Positions 21,091-34,132 are shown, counted from the stretch's first letter. The stretch: DNA of 64,000 bases from Nocardioides malaquae (GCF_015070385.1 NZ_JADCSA010000002.1:248001-312000); one strand, 5' to 3'. Program-made: numbers and translations. The notes: generated by a model not told the origin, from the sequence alone.

Positions 21091-21096
21091 TACGGT
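21091..21096 (+). promoter_or_regulatory. putative -10 box of comEA
   Basis: TACGGT, 6 nt before the ATG at 21103. Confidence 0.45.
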
Positions 21097-21102
21097 CGAC
21101 CC

Positions 21103-22149
21103 ATGCGCACTCGACGTCCCTCTCCCGAGCACGAGCAGGCGGTGGCCCGCCGACTGGCCGCCCTCAGTGCGGAGTGGGATGCCGCACGGGCGGGGGAGGA
21201 GTCGTCGTGGACCGACCACACCCACGTCCGGGGCTGGGAGCCGGTCCCGGACGAGACGGAGCCACCCACGGCTGAACCGGACAGTGCTCAACCGTCCAGT
21301 GCTGCACCGGCCACAGCAGCAGGGGACCCGGCAGCTGGGGACAGGGCTGAGCCGGACGGGGCTGCACCGGCAGGGTCGGTGTCGACGGCCCCGGTGCCGG
21401 GTCGGCACGCGGCCCGGCGTTCGTCGGCCGCGCTGCGCCCGCAGGACGCGTTGCTGGACAGGGGCGGTCCGCTGGCCGAGGCCCTGCACGCGGTCCACCT
21501 GCGCGGCGTCCACCTCGTATGGGTGGCGCTCTTCGCCTCGGTGGTGCTCGCGGCGAGCGCCTGGTGGGTCCTGCAGTCGCGCGAGGTGGAGATGGTGCCG
21601 GTGGCGGCGTCGCGCCAGGAGTCCTCCGGCGAGCTGCCGGTGCCCGGTGCGCCCGTGGGTGCGCCCAGCGGGTCACCTGCCGGGTCACCGGTGGGGGCCT
21701 CGCCCTCGCCGGTGGGGGAGGTGGTGGTCGACGTGACCGGCAAGGTGCGTCGACCGGGCATCGTCGTGCTGCCCGTGGGCTCTCGGGTGGTGGACGCGAT
21801 CGACGCAGCGGGGGGCGCGCGCCGGGGAGTCAGTCTGAGCTCCCTCAACCTGGCGAGGTTGCTGCAGGACGGGGAGCAGATCGTGGTCGGCGCTGCTGCC
21901 GGAGCCGGTACGGTGCCGGGAAGTGGCGGGGCCCCGCCGTCGGGAGCATCGTCGGGGGCGCTGGTCAACCTCAACAGTGCCGACGTGGCAGAGCTGGAGA
22001 CCCTACCGGGGGTGGGTCCGGTCACGGCCGCGGCCATCGTGGAGTGGCGCACCCGGCACGGCGGCTTCACGTCGGTGGAGGACCTGCTCGAGGTGCACGG
22101 CATCGGTGAGGTCACGCTGGAGCGTTTGGCGGCCCTGGTGACCGTGTGA
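21103..22149 (+). CDS. comEA: ComEA-like DNA-binding competence protein
   Basis: The 348-aa protein has a long, Pro/Ala/Glu-rich, presumably cytoplasmic N-terminus (1-130) and one transmembrane helix (VHLVWVALFASVVLAASAWW, about 136-155). A SLBB-type domain follows (VVDVTGKVRRPGIVVLPVG to QIVVG), then a C-terminal helix-hairpin-helix pair (VNLNSADVAELETLPGVG, IVEWRTRHGGF, LLEVHGIGEVTLERL). ComEA binds incoming double-stranded DNA outside the membrane. The ATG at 21103 is chosen by its -10 box. The stop overlaps comEC by 4 nt. The N-terminal extension is longer than in Firmicutes. Confidence 0.93.
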   Translation: MRTRRPSPEHEQAVARRLAALSAEWDAARAGEESSWTDHTHVRGWEPVPDETEPPTAEPDSAQPSSAAPATAAGDPAAGDRAEPDGAAPAGSVSTAPVPGRHAARRSSAALRPQDALLDRGGPLAEALHAVHLRGVHLVWVALFASVVLAASAWWVLQSREVEMVPVAASRQESSGELPVPGAPVGAPSGSPAGSPVGASPSPVGEVVVDVTGKVRRPGIVVLPVGSRVVDAIDAAGGARRGVSLSSLNLARLLQDGEQIVVGAAAGAGTVPGSGGAPPSGASSGALVNLNSADVAELETLPGVGPVTAAAIVEWRTRHGGFTSVEDLLEVHGIGEVTLERLAALVTV

Positions 22150-24638
22150 GACCCCTCGAGTCGTCGGGGCAGGTCGACCTGAGGTTGCCGGTGCTGGCCG
22201 GTGTCGCGTGGTTGGCGGCCCTGGCCGGCACCCTGCGGCCCGAGGCGGCCCTGCCGGGGGCCGCGCTGGGTGCCGTCGCGACGCTCGTCGTGGCGACGAC
22301 GCTCGTCCGTCTCGTGGTGCGACCCCGTCCGGGTGGGATCCCTGGAGGGCCATCCCGTCCGCACCCGGCCTGGGTGACGGCCGGGGCCATCGTCCTCGTG
22401 CTCACGGCGGTGCTCGCCTCGGCCGGCCTGCGTTCTCACCAGCGCGCCTCCGGCGTGGTGGTGGATGCCGCGCAGCGCGCCAGCCCCGTCACCGTGGTCG
22501 CCACCGTCGCGGGCGACCCCCGTCCTGTCCGCAGAGCGGGGTTGGGTGAGGCCACCGGGGCGACCACCGTCGTGGTGCGGGTCCGGGTTGAGGAGATCAC
22601 CGTTCGGGTCGGCACCGGGACGGCCGCGGGGGAGCGGGTGCGCGAGACCGGCTGGCGCACCGCGGCCGACGCCGTCGTGCTCGGCGACGGCGACTGGAGC
22701 GGCGTACGCCTGGGCTCGCGGATCACCTTCCGGGCCTTGCCGACGTCGGCGGACGGCGACGTCGCGGCGCTCCTGCGACCGCGGGGGTCGCCGCGGGTCC
22801 TGGCCCCGCCGGACGTGTGGTGGCGGGCCGCCGAGGTGGTCCGGGCGGGCGTGCGTACGGCCGTGGAACCGCGCCCTGCCGACCAACGGGCCCTGGTGCC
22901 CTCGCTGGTGGTGGGTGACGACAGCGAGTTGGACCCACGCCTGGCCGACGACTTCCGGACCACGGGACTGACCCACCTCCTGGCGGTGAGTGGCACCAAC
23001 CTCACCCTCGTGCTCGCATTCGTGCTCCTGCTGGGGCGGTGGGCGGGGGTGAGGGGTCGGTTCCGGCTGCTGCTGGGCGCGCTGGCGATCGTGGGCTTCG
23101 TGCTGGTCGCGCGGGGTGAGCCGAGCGTGGTGCGGGCCGCCACGATGGGGGCGGTCGCCCTGTGGGCCTTGGCGCACGACGGCCGAGACCGGGGCATCCG
23201 CACCCTGGCGGTGGCCGTGCTCCTGCTGCTGGGCTGGCAGCCGGCGATGTCGGTCAGCGCCGGGTTCGCGCTCTCGGTGCTCGCAACGGCCGGGATCCTG
23301 CTGGTCGCGCCGCTGTGGCGCGACGCGCTGGCGCGGTGGATGCCCCGGTGGGCCGCAGAGGCCATCGCCGTGCCGGCGGCCGCCCAACTGGCCTGCACTC
23401 CCGTGGTGGCGGGTCTCTCCGGAGAGGTCAGCCTGGTCGCGGTGCTCGCCAACCTGCTCGTGGCGCCGGCCGTCGCCCCGGCCACGGTGCTGGGGCTCGT
23501 CGGAGGACTCGTGGCGATCGTGATGCCACCCGTCGGCCAGCTGGTCGCGTGGCCCGGCGCCTGGGCGGTCGGATGGATCGTGCTGGTGGCCCGTTGGGGC
23601 GCGGGACTGCCGGTGCCCGCGGTGGCGTGGGGCACGAGCGCGTGGTGGTTGGCCGCGCTGACCTTCGCCTGCCTCGTGGCGGTGCGCGTGGCGCCGGCGG
23701 TGCTGGCCCGTCCCGGTCGCTGCGTGCCGCTCGCGGTGCTGGCGCTGGTGGTCGTGCTGGTGCCCGTGCCCACCCCGGGGTGGCCGCCGCGAGGTTGGGT
23801 GCTCGTCGCCTGCGACGTGGGCCAGGGCGACGCCCTCGTGCTGAACGCCGGAGGGGGAGGCGCCGTGGTGGTCGACGCAGGTCCGGACCCCCGCTCGGTC
23901 GATCGGTGCCTGCGACGACTCAGGGTGCGCGAGGTCCCCCTGCTGGTGCTCACCCACTTTCACGCCGACCACGTCGACGGCCTGCCGGGAGTGCTGCGCG
24001 GGCGTCAGGTGGGCGCGGTCGAGGTCTCCCCGGTGGCGGAGCCGGCCCCCGCTGCGGCGGAGGTGGGCCGGCTCCTGCAGGCCCACGGCGTCTCGCCCCA
24101 CGTGAGTGAGCACCTGGTGCCCCGTCAGGTCGGGGAGGTGACCCTCACCCGCCTCTGGCCCGAGGTGCGCGCAGGTTCCACCGCCCCGGTCGGCGGGGGT
24201 GACGGGGCCAACGACTCCAGCGTCGTCCTGCTGGCCACCGTCGGGTCCACCTCGGTGCTGCTGACCGGCGACGTCGAGCCGCCGGCGCAACGCGCGATGG
24301 CGCGGTTGCTGGGCCCGGTGCGCGTCGACGTGCTCAAGGTGCCCCACCACGGGAGTCGCCACCAGTCCGATGACTGGCTGACGTCGACCGGGGCACGGGT
24401 CGCCGTCGTCTCGGCGGGGCGCGACAACACCCACGGGCACCCGGCGCCCGAGCTCGTCGCGTTGCTGGAGGGGGCGGGCATGGTCCTGCTGCGCACCGAC
24501 ACCGACTCCGACGTCGCGGTCGTGGAGCGCGACGGGCAGCTGGGCACCGCGATGTCGTCGGTGGGGTATGGCAGGCTGGGCGCACCATGGCTCAGGGTCC
24601 CAGCGCACGGCAGGTCCTCGGTCGCGTCACCCTGGTGA
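22146..24638 (+). CDS. comEC: ComEC/Rec2 family DNA-uptake channel
   Basis: This 830-aa multi-pass protein has N-terminal helices and a DUF4131-like periplasmic region, then the ComEC/Rec2 core (GLTHLLAVSGTNLTLVLAFV, near residue 278). A C-terminal metallo-beta-lactamase domain with LLVLTHFHADHVDGLPG lies around residue 600. ComEC carries single-stranded DNA across the membrane, and the MBL domain may degrade the other strand. The GTG start overlaps the comEA stop, and the 3' end overlaps holA by 52 nt in another frame. Natural competence is undemonstrated in most actinobacteria with this gene. Confidence 0.93.
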   Translation: MRPLESSGQVDLRLPVLAGVAWLAALAGTLRPEAALPGAALGAVATLVVATTLVRLVVRPRPGGIPGGPSRPHPAWVTAGAIVLVLTAVLASAGLRSHQRASGVVVDAAQRASPVTVVATVAGDPRPVRRAGLGEATGATTVVVRVRVEEITVRVGTGTAAGERVRETGWRTAADAVVLGDGDWSGVRLGSRITFRALPTSADGDVAALLRPRGSPRVLAPPDVWWRAAEVVRAGVRTAVEPRPADQRALVPSLVVGDDSELDPRLADDFRTTGLTHLLAVSGTNLTLVLAFVLLLGRWAGVRGRFRLLLGALAIVGFVLVARGEPSVVRAATMGAVALWALAHDGRDRGIRTLAVAVLLLLGWQPAMSVSAGFALSVLATAGILLVAPLWRDALARWMPRWAAEAIAVPAAAQLACTPVVAGLSGEVSLVAVLANLLVAPAVAPATVLGLVGGLVAIVMPPVGQLVAWPGAWAVGWIVLVARWGAGLPVPAVAWGTSAWWLAALTFACLVAVRVAPAVLARPGRCVPLAVLALVVVLVPVPTPGWPPRGWVLVACDVGQGDALVLNAGGGGAVVVDAGPDPRSVDRCLRRLRVREVPLLVLTHFHADHVDGLPGVLRGRQVGAVEVSPVAEPAPAAAEVGRLLQAHGVSPHVSEHLVPRQVGEVTLTRLWPEVRAGSTAPVGGGDGANDSSVVLLATVGSTSVLLTGDVEPPAQRAMARLLGPVRVDVLKVPHHGSRHQSDDWLTSTGARVAVVSAGRDNTHGHPAPELVALLEGAGMVLLRTDTDSDVAVVERDGQLGTAMSSVGYGRLGAPWLRVPAHGRSSVASPW

Positions 24639-25582
24639 CCGGCAAGGAGGAGTTCCTCAACGAACGCACGGTGACTGCGGTGCGTCTGGCGGTGCGCCAG
24701 CACGACCCCGAGGGGGAGTTCTCCGAGGCGGCCGCCTCCGAGCTGACCGCTGCCTCCCTCGAGGAGATGTCGGCGCCTTCCCTCTTCTCCTCCACCCGGT
24801 GCGCCGTGGTCCGCGGGCTGGAGGACCTGCCCGACGACCTGCACGACCGGGTGCTCGACTACGCCCGGGCCCCGGTCGACGACGTCGCGCTGGTGCTCAT
24901 GCACGGCGGTGGTCCGAAGGGCAGCGGCCTGCTCACCAAGCTGCGCAAGCTCGACCTGGTCACCGAGGTCAAGGCCGCGGAGGTGAAGTACGCCTCCGGC
25001 TTCCAGGAGTTCACCCGGTCGGAGTTCGACCGCCACGGCGCCAGGATCGCGCCGGAGGCCGCTGAGTTCCTGGTCGTGGCCGTGGGGCAGGACCTTCGGA
25101 CGTTGGCCGCGGCCGCCCACCAGCTGACCAGCGACTTTCCGGGCGAGCAGATCACCGTGGAGGTCGTGAAGCGTTACTTCGGCGGCCGGGCGGAGGCCAA
25201 GTCCTTCGCCGTCGCCGACGCGGTCATGTCTGGCCACACCGCCCAGGCGTTGGAGGAGCTGAGGTGGGCCCTGGACAACGGCACCCCCGGAGTCCTGGTC
25301 ACCTCGGCGGTCGGTGGCTCGGTGCGCAGCGTCGCCAAGTTCTTGGGCAGCGCCACTCGCGGCGGACGGGACGCCGACCTGGCGCGCGACCTGGGTGTCC
25401 CTCCGTGGAAGGTCAAGAGCATCCGTGCCCAGGCGCGGGGATGGGACGACGAGGGGATCAGCGCCGCGCTCGGCGCCGTGGCTCGCGCCGACGCCGACAT
25501 CAAGGGCGCGGCCCACGACGCCGACTACACGCTGGAGCGGCTCGTCCTGACCCTTTCCGGGTTGCGCCGCTCCGCGCGCTGA
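24587..25582 (+). CDS. holA: DNA polymerase III subunit delta
   Basis: This 331-aa protein is of the HolA family, the clamp-loader arm that opens the beta sliding clamp. It starts MAQGPSARQVLGRVTLVTGKEEFLNER (shown only in part here as VTGKEEFLNER), a typical HolA opening, with the later blocks KAAEVKYASGFQEF, LAAAAHQLTSDF and the C-terminal TLERLVLTLSGLRR. The comEC-holA-rpsT neighbourhood is conserved. Its start lies inside comEC, so translation may be coupled. Confidence 0.93.
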   Translation: MAQGPSARQVLGRVTLVTGKEEFLNERTVTAVRLAVRQHDPEGEFSEAAASELTAASLEEMSAPSLFSSTRCAVVRGLEDLPDDLHDRVLDYARAPVDDVALVLMHGGGPKGSGLLTKLRKLDLVTEVKAAEVKYASGFQEFTRSEFDRHGARIAPEAAEFLVVAVGQDLRTLAAAAHQLTSDFPGEQITVEVVKRYFGGRAEAKSFAVADAVMSGHTAQALEELRWALDNGTPGVLVTSAVGGSVRSVAKFLGSATRGGRDADLARDLGVPPWKVKSIRAQARGWDDEGISAALGAVARADADIKGAAHDADYTLERLVLTLSGLRRSAR

Positions 25583-25708
25583 CGACCCGCTGACAGCTCA
25601 CCCACGGCTCTTCCCGTAGGCGCTCTGCCCCTACGTCGTCGACGGATGCTGGCCTGTCGTTGGTCTGGAGTTCAGGTGAGGGGCGGATCGGCGGCTCAGG
25701 ATCGGGGC

Positions 25709-27316
25709 ATGGCGTTGCTCGACGCAGATCCCGTCCCGCAGGATCCCTCCGGGCTCGTGCCGGCTCCAGCAAGGGTCGAACCGTCCTCCCCGGCCAGCGA
25801 CGCGCCCCCGCCGGAGCGCACCGGGCGCGGACTGGTGCTCGCGGTGGCCCTTGGCTGCGTCCTGCTCCGGCTGGCGTACGCCGGGCGCACGGTGGGGCGT
25901 GACGAGGCCGGCTTCCTGCTCGTCGGCAGCCAGTGGAGCGAAGGAGGCGGCAGCCTCTACGGCTCCTACTGGGTGGATCGTCCGCCCTTGCTGATCACGC
26001 TCTTCTGGCTTGGCGACCAGCTCGGTGGCCTGGTCGCGCTCAGGGTGCTCGGCGCCCTGGGGGCCGGTCTGGCGGTGCTCGCCCTGGCGGGTGCCGCGCG
26101 GACCCTGTGGGGGACTCGGGCCGCCGTGCCCACGGCCGTGGTGGCCGCTGCCCTGCTGAGCTCGCACCTCCTGGCCTCCCTGGAGGTCAACGGTGAACTC
26201 TTGGCTGCTCCCTTCCTCGCGGGCGGCATGCTCGCGGCCGTCCGCGCGGCGCAACGGTTCGAGTCGGCGTCCGGACCGGACCAGGCGGGCCTCGCGTGGG
26301 CGGCGGTGACCGGGGTCTGCGCCGTCGCGGCGTTGTTGGTGAAGCAGAACATGGCCGACGTGGTCGTCTTCGGCCTCGTCCTCGGTCTGGCCCTGGTCCG
26401 GTCCGGCAGGGTGGTCACCGCCCAGATCGGACCTGCGCTGGCAGCTGCGGCCGCCGGTGTCCTCGCGGCGCTGGTCGCGGCCTCCGTCTGGAGCCTGACA
26501 TGGGGCACGTCGCCGGTCGACGTCTTCGACGCGATGTACCCCTTCCGGCTGGAGGCATCTCGCGTGATCGCCGGCGACGAGGGGGCTGGGGAGTCGCTCG
26601 AGCGGTTGGTCCGGCTGCTCGGGGGGTTCGCGGCCAGCGGACTGGCCCTCCTCGTGGTAACTGCCACCGGCCTCGCACTGGCCCGGGGGCGGCGCGAGCC
26701 GGTGCTCGTCGCGTTGGCGGCGACGCTGGGCTACGGCGTCTTCTCGATGTTGGCGGGCAGCGTCTACTGGCTCCACTACCTCATCGAGCTGGTGCCGGCG
26801 GCCTCCCTGGTCGCCGGGTACGTGCTCTCCCGTCCCGCTGAAGCGGTGGGCCGTCGCCTCCGTGCCGGGGTGGTCCTGGCCTGCGTACTGGCCGTGCTCT
26901 CAACCGGAGTCTCGCTGGTGCGGGCGGCCGTGGTCGAGCCGCGGGGCGACCAGCGGGCCGTGGGCGAGGCCTTGGCCGGCGCGGCGCGCGCGGACGACAC
27001 CCTCGTCACCCTGTACGGCGACTCGGACCTCAACTACCGCGCCGGGCTGCCCTCGCCCTACGAACACCTGTGGAACCTGCCGATCAAGGTACGCGACCCG
27101 CAGTTGCGGGGGCTCGTGGACGTGCTCGAGGGCCGGCGTGCCCCTGCGTGGGTGGTGAGCGGTCGTTCGCTCGAGACGTGGGGACTGGAGACACGACGGA
27201 CTCGCCGGCTGCTGGAGCAGCGCTATCGGCTCGTTGCCCGGTGCGCCCGCTACGACGTGCACCTACGGGTGGGGCTCGACCGCCCTGCGCCCGCCTGCGA
27301 GTCGGTCGTCGGCTGA
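25709..27316 (+). CDS. PMT/ArnT-like multi-pass membrane glycosyltransferase
   Basis: This 535-aa protein has a 45-residue cytoplasmic N-terminus, about 10-12 transmembrane helices and a 130-residue extracytoplasmic C-terminal part. VGRDEAGFLL (acidic catalytic-type DE pair) and YWVDRPPLLI fit the GT-C/PMT_2 superfamily, which moves sugars from polyprenyl-phosphate donors to proteins or lipids. Donor and acceptor are unknown. The ATG at 25709 was chosen because upstream codons do not look coding. It is inserted between holA and rpsT, which are usually adjacent, and ends at a shared bidirectional terminator. Confidence 0.8.
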   Translation: MALLDADPVPQDPSGLVPAPARVEPSSPASDAPPPERTGRGLVLAVALGCVLLRLAYAGRTVGRDEAGFLLVGSQWSEGGGSLYGSYWVDRPPLLITLFWLGDQLGGLVALRVLGALGAGLAVLALAGAARTLWGTRAAVPTAVVAAALLSSHLLASLEVNGELLAAPFLAGGMLAAVRAAQRFESASGPDQAGLAWAAVTGVCAVAALLVKQNMADVVVFGLVLGLALVRSGRVVTAQIGPALAAAAAGVLAALVAASVWSLTWGTSPVDVFDAMYPFRLEASRVIAGDEGAGESLERLVRLLGGFAASGLALLVVTATGLALARGRREPVLVALAATLGYGVFSMLAGSVYWLHYLIELVPAASLVAGYVLSRPAEAVGRRLRAGVVLACVLAVLSTGVSLVRAAVVEPRGDQRAVGEALAGAARADDTLVTLYGDSDLNYRAGLPSPYEHLWNLPIKVRDPQLRGLVDVLEGRRAPAWVVSGRSLETWGLETRRTRRLLEQRYRLVARCARYDVHLRVGLDRPAPACESVVG

Positions 27317-27338
27317 CCTGTCCCCGGCCACGAAGGAC

Positions 27339-27373
27339 GAAGGCGCCGCACCCCCAGGGGGTGCGGCGCCTTC
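27339..27373. terminator. bidirectional terminator between the PMT-like gene and rpsT
   Basis: A 17-bp perfect stem (GAAGGCGCCGCACCCCC with its complement) surrounds one central base, between two converging genes. Confidence 0.9.
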
Positions 27374-27389
27374 AGGGTCGAGGTGCGGC

Positions 27390-27650
27390 TCAGAGGCCGG
27401 CAGCCTGCTTCGCGATCGACGACTTGCGGTTGGCCGCCTGGTTCTTGTGGATGACGCCCTTGGAGGCGGCCTTGTCCAGCTTGCGCATCGCGTCGCGCGC
27501 GGCGGTCTGGGCGGCGTCCTTGTCGCCGGCCGCAGCGGCCTCGCGGAACTTGCGGACGGCGGTCTTCAGGCCGGTCTTGACGGCCTTGTTGCGCTCACGG
27601 GCCTTCTCGTTCTGCCGGTTGCGCTTGATCTGCGACTTGATGTTCGCCAT
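27390..27650 (-). CDS. rpsT: 30S ribosomal protein S20
   Basis: This 86-aa Lys/Arg/Ala-rich helical protein matches bS20 along its length ([20 protein letters not shown], then [17 protein letters not shown]). It binds 16S rRNA in the small-subunit body. GAGGAATCCTC precedes the ATG. The gene is read leftward and terminated by the hairpin at 27339-27373. The 145 nt upstream are GC-rich and carry no gene. Confidence 0.97.
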   Translation of the reverse strand: MANIKSQIKRNRQNEKARERNKAVKTGLKTAVRKFREAAAAGDKDAAQTAARDAMRKLDKAASKGVIHKNQAANRKSSIAKQAAGL

Positions 27651-27795
27651 GAGGATTCCTCGTCTCTACTGGAAAGGTCTGTGCCCGGCACCTCGAGGTG
27701 CGCCGCTCCGGGAAGAGCGGTGCTGAGGAGGGCCGGACGGGCCAGCCGGGTCTGCTCCTGGCCGGCACGGAGCCGGTCGGGTGCAACGACGGTTG

Positions 27796-28740
27796 TCACC
27801 ACCTGCGGCGTTCTGCCAGCCAGAGCCAGCAGACCGTTCCCGTCCAGTGCTGGTGGTCACGCACGTGCGGTGAGTTCGGCGGGACCGACTCACACCCTGC
27901 CCGGAGAAAATACCCCGCCATGAGGGCCAGGAGCGAATCGACGGCCTCGTCGGGTGCCTCTTGCAGCAGCGGACGACTCGCGACGACCGCGTCGACATCG
28001 ACCCCGTCGCCCCAGGCCTGGACCAGCAGCATCCAGGAGTCCAGCCATGCCGGTCCGGTGGCGGGCCAGTTCCAGTCGCACAGCAGCGCGCGCCCGGTGC
28101 GGTCCATGACCACGTTGTCGGCTCGGACGTCGCCGTGCACGAGGCAGTCGCCGGCCAGCAGCTCCGCGGCGCGCGTGGCGAGGTCGCGCGCCTCCGCGCG
28201 CCTCTCCGGGTGGACCGGGGGCCTCAGTGCGTCCCAGGCCCGTGGCCAACTCGCGGTCTCGTCGACGAACGACGGCAGTCCCATGGCCGCCGGCGCCGGG
28301 GTGAAGCGAGCAGCCACGACGGCCAGGGCGTCGAGGCAGGCGTCCAAGGTCTCGCGGGTCCAGGGGCGGGCGACGGGCACCGCCTCGACGTGCTCGGTGG
28401 AGAAGACGATCCACTCGCCGTCGTCATCGACCCACTGCAGGGCAGGTGCCGGGGCGGTGGGCGGCAGCGTACGCAGGTGCCGCACCTCCTCGGCGTACGA
28501 GGCGGCGAAGGTGCGCTGGGCGCGGTGGGAGGCCGCCTTGACGAAGTGGCGCGACCCGTCGGCGCAGGTCAGCACCGATGCCATGCCGGGGGTGAACCCG
28601 GCCTCGATCGAGTGGGCGTCGACGACCGGGGAGCCGAGGCGACGCTCGACGTCCGCACGCAGCATCGGTGGCAGGTGGGCCCACTCGAGGCGGCGCGCGC
28701 TGTCCAGGGGTGGGACCGGATAGGGGGGAGGGGTGGCCAC
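27796..28740 (-). CDS. aminoglycoside phosphotransferase (APH) family kinase
   Basis: The protein is about 314 aa. The APH/choline-kinase catalytic loop is [14 protein letters not shown], followed by the metal-binding LLCDWNWP. The N-terminal lobe has a HFVKAASHR lysine. Such kinases phosphorylate varied small molecules, and resistance should not be assumed. I place the start at the GTG at 28740, which follows CAGGAT by 6 nt. A longer frame reaches a GTG at 28815 but runs into the lepA promoter region. It lies between rpsT and lepA, which are commonly close neighbours. Confidence 0.8.
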   Translation of the reverse strand: MATPPPYPVPPLDSARRLEWAHLPPMLRADVERRLGSPVVDAHSIEAGFTPGMASVLTCADGSRHFVKAASHRAQRTFAASYAEEVRHLRTLPPTAPAPALQWVDDDGEWIVFSTEHVEAVPVARPWTRETLDACLDALAVVAARFTPAPAAMGLPSFVDETASWPRAWDALRPPVHPERRAEARDLATRAAELLAGDCLVHGDVRADNVVMDRTGRALLCDWNWPATGPAWLDSWMLLVQAWGDGVDVDAVVASRPLLQEAPDEAVDSLLALMAGYFLRAGCESVPPNSPHVRDHQHWTGTVCWLWLAERRRW

Positions 28741-28746
28741 CCGGTC

Positions 28747-28752
28747 ATCCTG
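28747..28752 (-). promoter_or_regulatory. putative -10 box of the APH-family gene
   Basis: CAGGAT on the minus strand, 6 nt before the GTG at 28740. Confidence 0.35.
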
Positions 28753-28832
28753 CCGGACGTCGGCCGCTGCAGGCCGCAGGAGCGGCGTCGCGTCGCCCAC
28801 GCCGGGGTTCGGCACCGCACCGGGCGCCGTGG

Positions 28833-28838
28833 GACAAT
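28833..28838 (+). promoter_or_regulatory. putative -10 box of lepA
   Basis: GACAAT, 36 nt before the lepA ATG. The transcript would have a leader of about 30 nt. Confidence 0.45.
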
Positions 28839-28874
28839 GCCGAGAACCCGTCCGCGTCCGTGAGAAAGCAGCAG

Positions 28875-30755
<1,881 letters not shown>

Positions 30756-30782
30756 GGAAGTCGTCGGTTTCGACGGCCCCGA

Positions 30783-30820
30783 GACGCAGGACCCCCGGTG
30801 CACACCGGGGGTCCTGCGTC
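30783..30820 (+). terminator. intrinsic terminator of lepA
   Basis: An 18-bp perfect stem starts GACGCAGGACCCCCGGTG and closes over CA at the centre. Confidence 0.88.
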
Positions 30821-30953
30821 GTGTATGGAGCGACGAATTTCCAGACCAAGGCGTGGAATGGCTACCGGTCGGTTGCGGAGTGATCTAGGTTACGTTCCAC
30901 CAGTCAGCAGGGCGCCGGTCGCGCCCGATCGGCAAGAAATGCAGGGGAGACGC

Positions 30954-32765
<1,812 letters not shown>

Positions 32766-32774
<9 letters not shown>

Positions 32775-32793
32775 TCCACATGTACTGATCCAC
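32766..32793 (+). repeat. 14-bp tandem duplication across the synthetase stop codon
   Basis: ATGTACTGATCCAC is repeated twice head to tail. The first copy encodes the last codons and TGA of the acyl-CoA synthetase gene. Confidence 0.92.
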
Positions 32794-32800
32794 CCAGCCC

Positions 32801-32835
32801 GAGGGGCGTCGACGCGATCCGCGTCGGCGCCCTTC
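32801..32835 (+). terminator. hairpin after the acyl-CoA synthetase gene
   Basis: GAGGGGCG..GACGCG pairs with CGCGTC..CGCCCTTC, with a 2-nt internal mismatch and ATC loop. There is no long T-run. Confidence 0.5.
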
Positions 32836-32907
32836 GGCGTTGTGCCGTCGCCCACCCCCCGTCCCGCGGCATTTGGGGCGCCCGCGGGGCCGTGGTGGGA
32901 TTGACCC

Positions 32908-34125
32908 GTGCCTTCAGCCCTGCCCGACGGAGTCCCCGCCCCCGATGACGGGGCCCTGCCCGACGCGGCGCTGGTCGGGGCGGCGGATCGTCCGCTGGCC
33001 TTCTACCTGCACGTGCCCTTCTGCCGGGTGCGGTGCGGCTACTGCGACTTCAACACCTACACCGCTCCTGAGCTGGGCGACGTCGCCGGGGCCTCGATCG
33101 CGTCCTACGCCCAGGCGGCCGTGAGTGAGGTCAGGTTGGCGCGCCGGGTGCTCGCCGGCGACCCACGGCCCGTCGAGACGGTCTTCTTCGGCGGCGGTAC
33201 GCCGACCATGCTGCCCTCCGCCGACCTGGTGGCGATGCTGCACGCGGTGGCCGACGAGTTCGGGTTGGCGCCGCGTGCAGAGGTCACGACGGAGGCAAAC
33301 CCTGACTCCGTCACGCCAGAGAGCCTCCGGGAGCTCCGCGAGGGCGGCTTCACTCGACTCTCCTTCGGCATGCAGTCGGCGGTGCCCCACGTCCTGGCCG
33401 TGCTGGACCGCACCCACGACCCCGAGCGCGTCCCGCGGGCCGTGGAGTGGGCGCGGGAGGCGGGTTTCGACGAGGTCAGCCTCGACCTCATCTACGGCAC
33501 TCCCGGTGAGAGCGTCGACGACTGGCGCACGACCCTCGACGCCGCCCTGGCCTGCGCCCCCGACCACGTCTCCGCCTACTCGCTGATCGTCGAGGAGGGC
33601 ACCGCGTTGGCGCGAAGAGTCCGGCGTGGAGAGCTCCCGATGCCCAGTGAGGACGACCTCGCCGACAAGTACGCGCTCGCGGACGCGGCCCTGCGGGCGG
33701 CGGGCCTGGAGTGGTACGAGGTCTCCAACTGGGCGCGACGCGAGGAGAGTCGCTGCCGGCACAACCTGCTCTACTGGCAGGGTGGTGACTGGTGGGGCGT
33801 CGGCCCCGGAGCTCATTCCCACGTCGGGGGCGTGCGCTGGTGGAACGTCAAGCACCCGGCCGCCTACGGGCGTCGGCTGGCCGAGGGGCTCAGCCCGGCC
33901 CACGGGCGTGAGCTGCTGACCGGCGAGGAACGACGGACCGAGCGGGTCCTGCTGGAGCTCCGCCTCCGTGACGGCCTGCCCCTCGACGTGCTGGACGAGC
34001 AGGGACGTTACGCCGTGCCCGAGCAGGTCCGCCGAGGTCTCGTCACGGTGATCGGGCAGCGGCTCGTGCTGACTGAGCGGGGCCGCCTCCTGGCCGACGG
34101 CGTGGTCCGCGACCTCCTGACCTAG
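32908..34125 (+). CDS. hemW: radical SAM heme protein HemW (coproporphyrinogen III oxidase-like)
   Basis: This 405-aa radical SAM protein has the iron-sulfur motif in PFCRVRCGYCDF (CxxxCxxC, residues about 41-48), the SAM-contact GGGTPTML and the HemN/HemW C-terminal domain. HemW-type proteins carry or insert heme. Activity as coproporphyrinogen oxidase is not assumed, because true HemN has an extra N-terminal cysteine pattern. The start is a GTG at 32908 preceded by TGGGAT at a leaderless-type spacing. It is convergent with the DUF4870 gene 8 nt away. Confidence 0.92.
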   Translation: MPSALPDGVPAPDDGALPDAALVGAADRPLAFYLHVPFCRVRCGYCDFNTYTAPELGDVAGASIASYAQAAVSEVRLARRVLAGDPRPVETVFFGGGTPTMLPSADLVAMLHAVADEFGLAPRAEVTTEANPDSVTPESLRELREGGFTRLSFGMQSAVPHVLAVLDRTHDPERVPRAVEWAREAGFDEVSLDLIYGTPGESVDDWRTTLDAALACAPDHVSAYSLIVEEGTALARRVRRGELPMPSEDDLADKYALADAALRAAGLEWYEVSNWARREESRCRHNLLYWQGGDWWGVGPGAHSHVGGVRWWNVKHPAAYGRRLAEGLSPAHGRELLTGEERRTERVLLELRLRDGLPLDVLDEQGRYAVPEQVRRGLVTVIGQRLVLTERGRLLADGVVRDLLT

Positions 34126-34132
34126 AGCAGCC

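Noticed and set aside
21288-24608. Open frame of 1106 codons on the minus strand opposite comEA and comEC
   Set aside because: The translation is a His/Arg/Gly/Gln-rich composition typical of antisense frames in GC-rich DNA, with no domain. The plus-strand genes have clear motifs.
27796-28740. Antibiotic resistance gene (aminoglycoside phosphotransferase)
   Set aside because: Only the broad APH/choline-kinase fold is visible. Most such genes in actinobacterial chromosomes are not resistance determinants.
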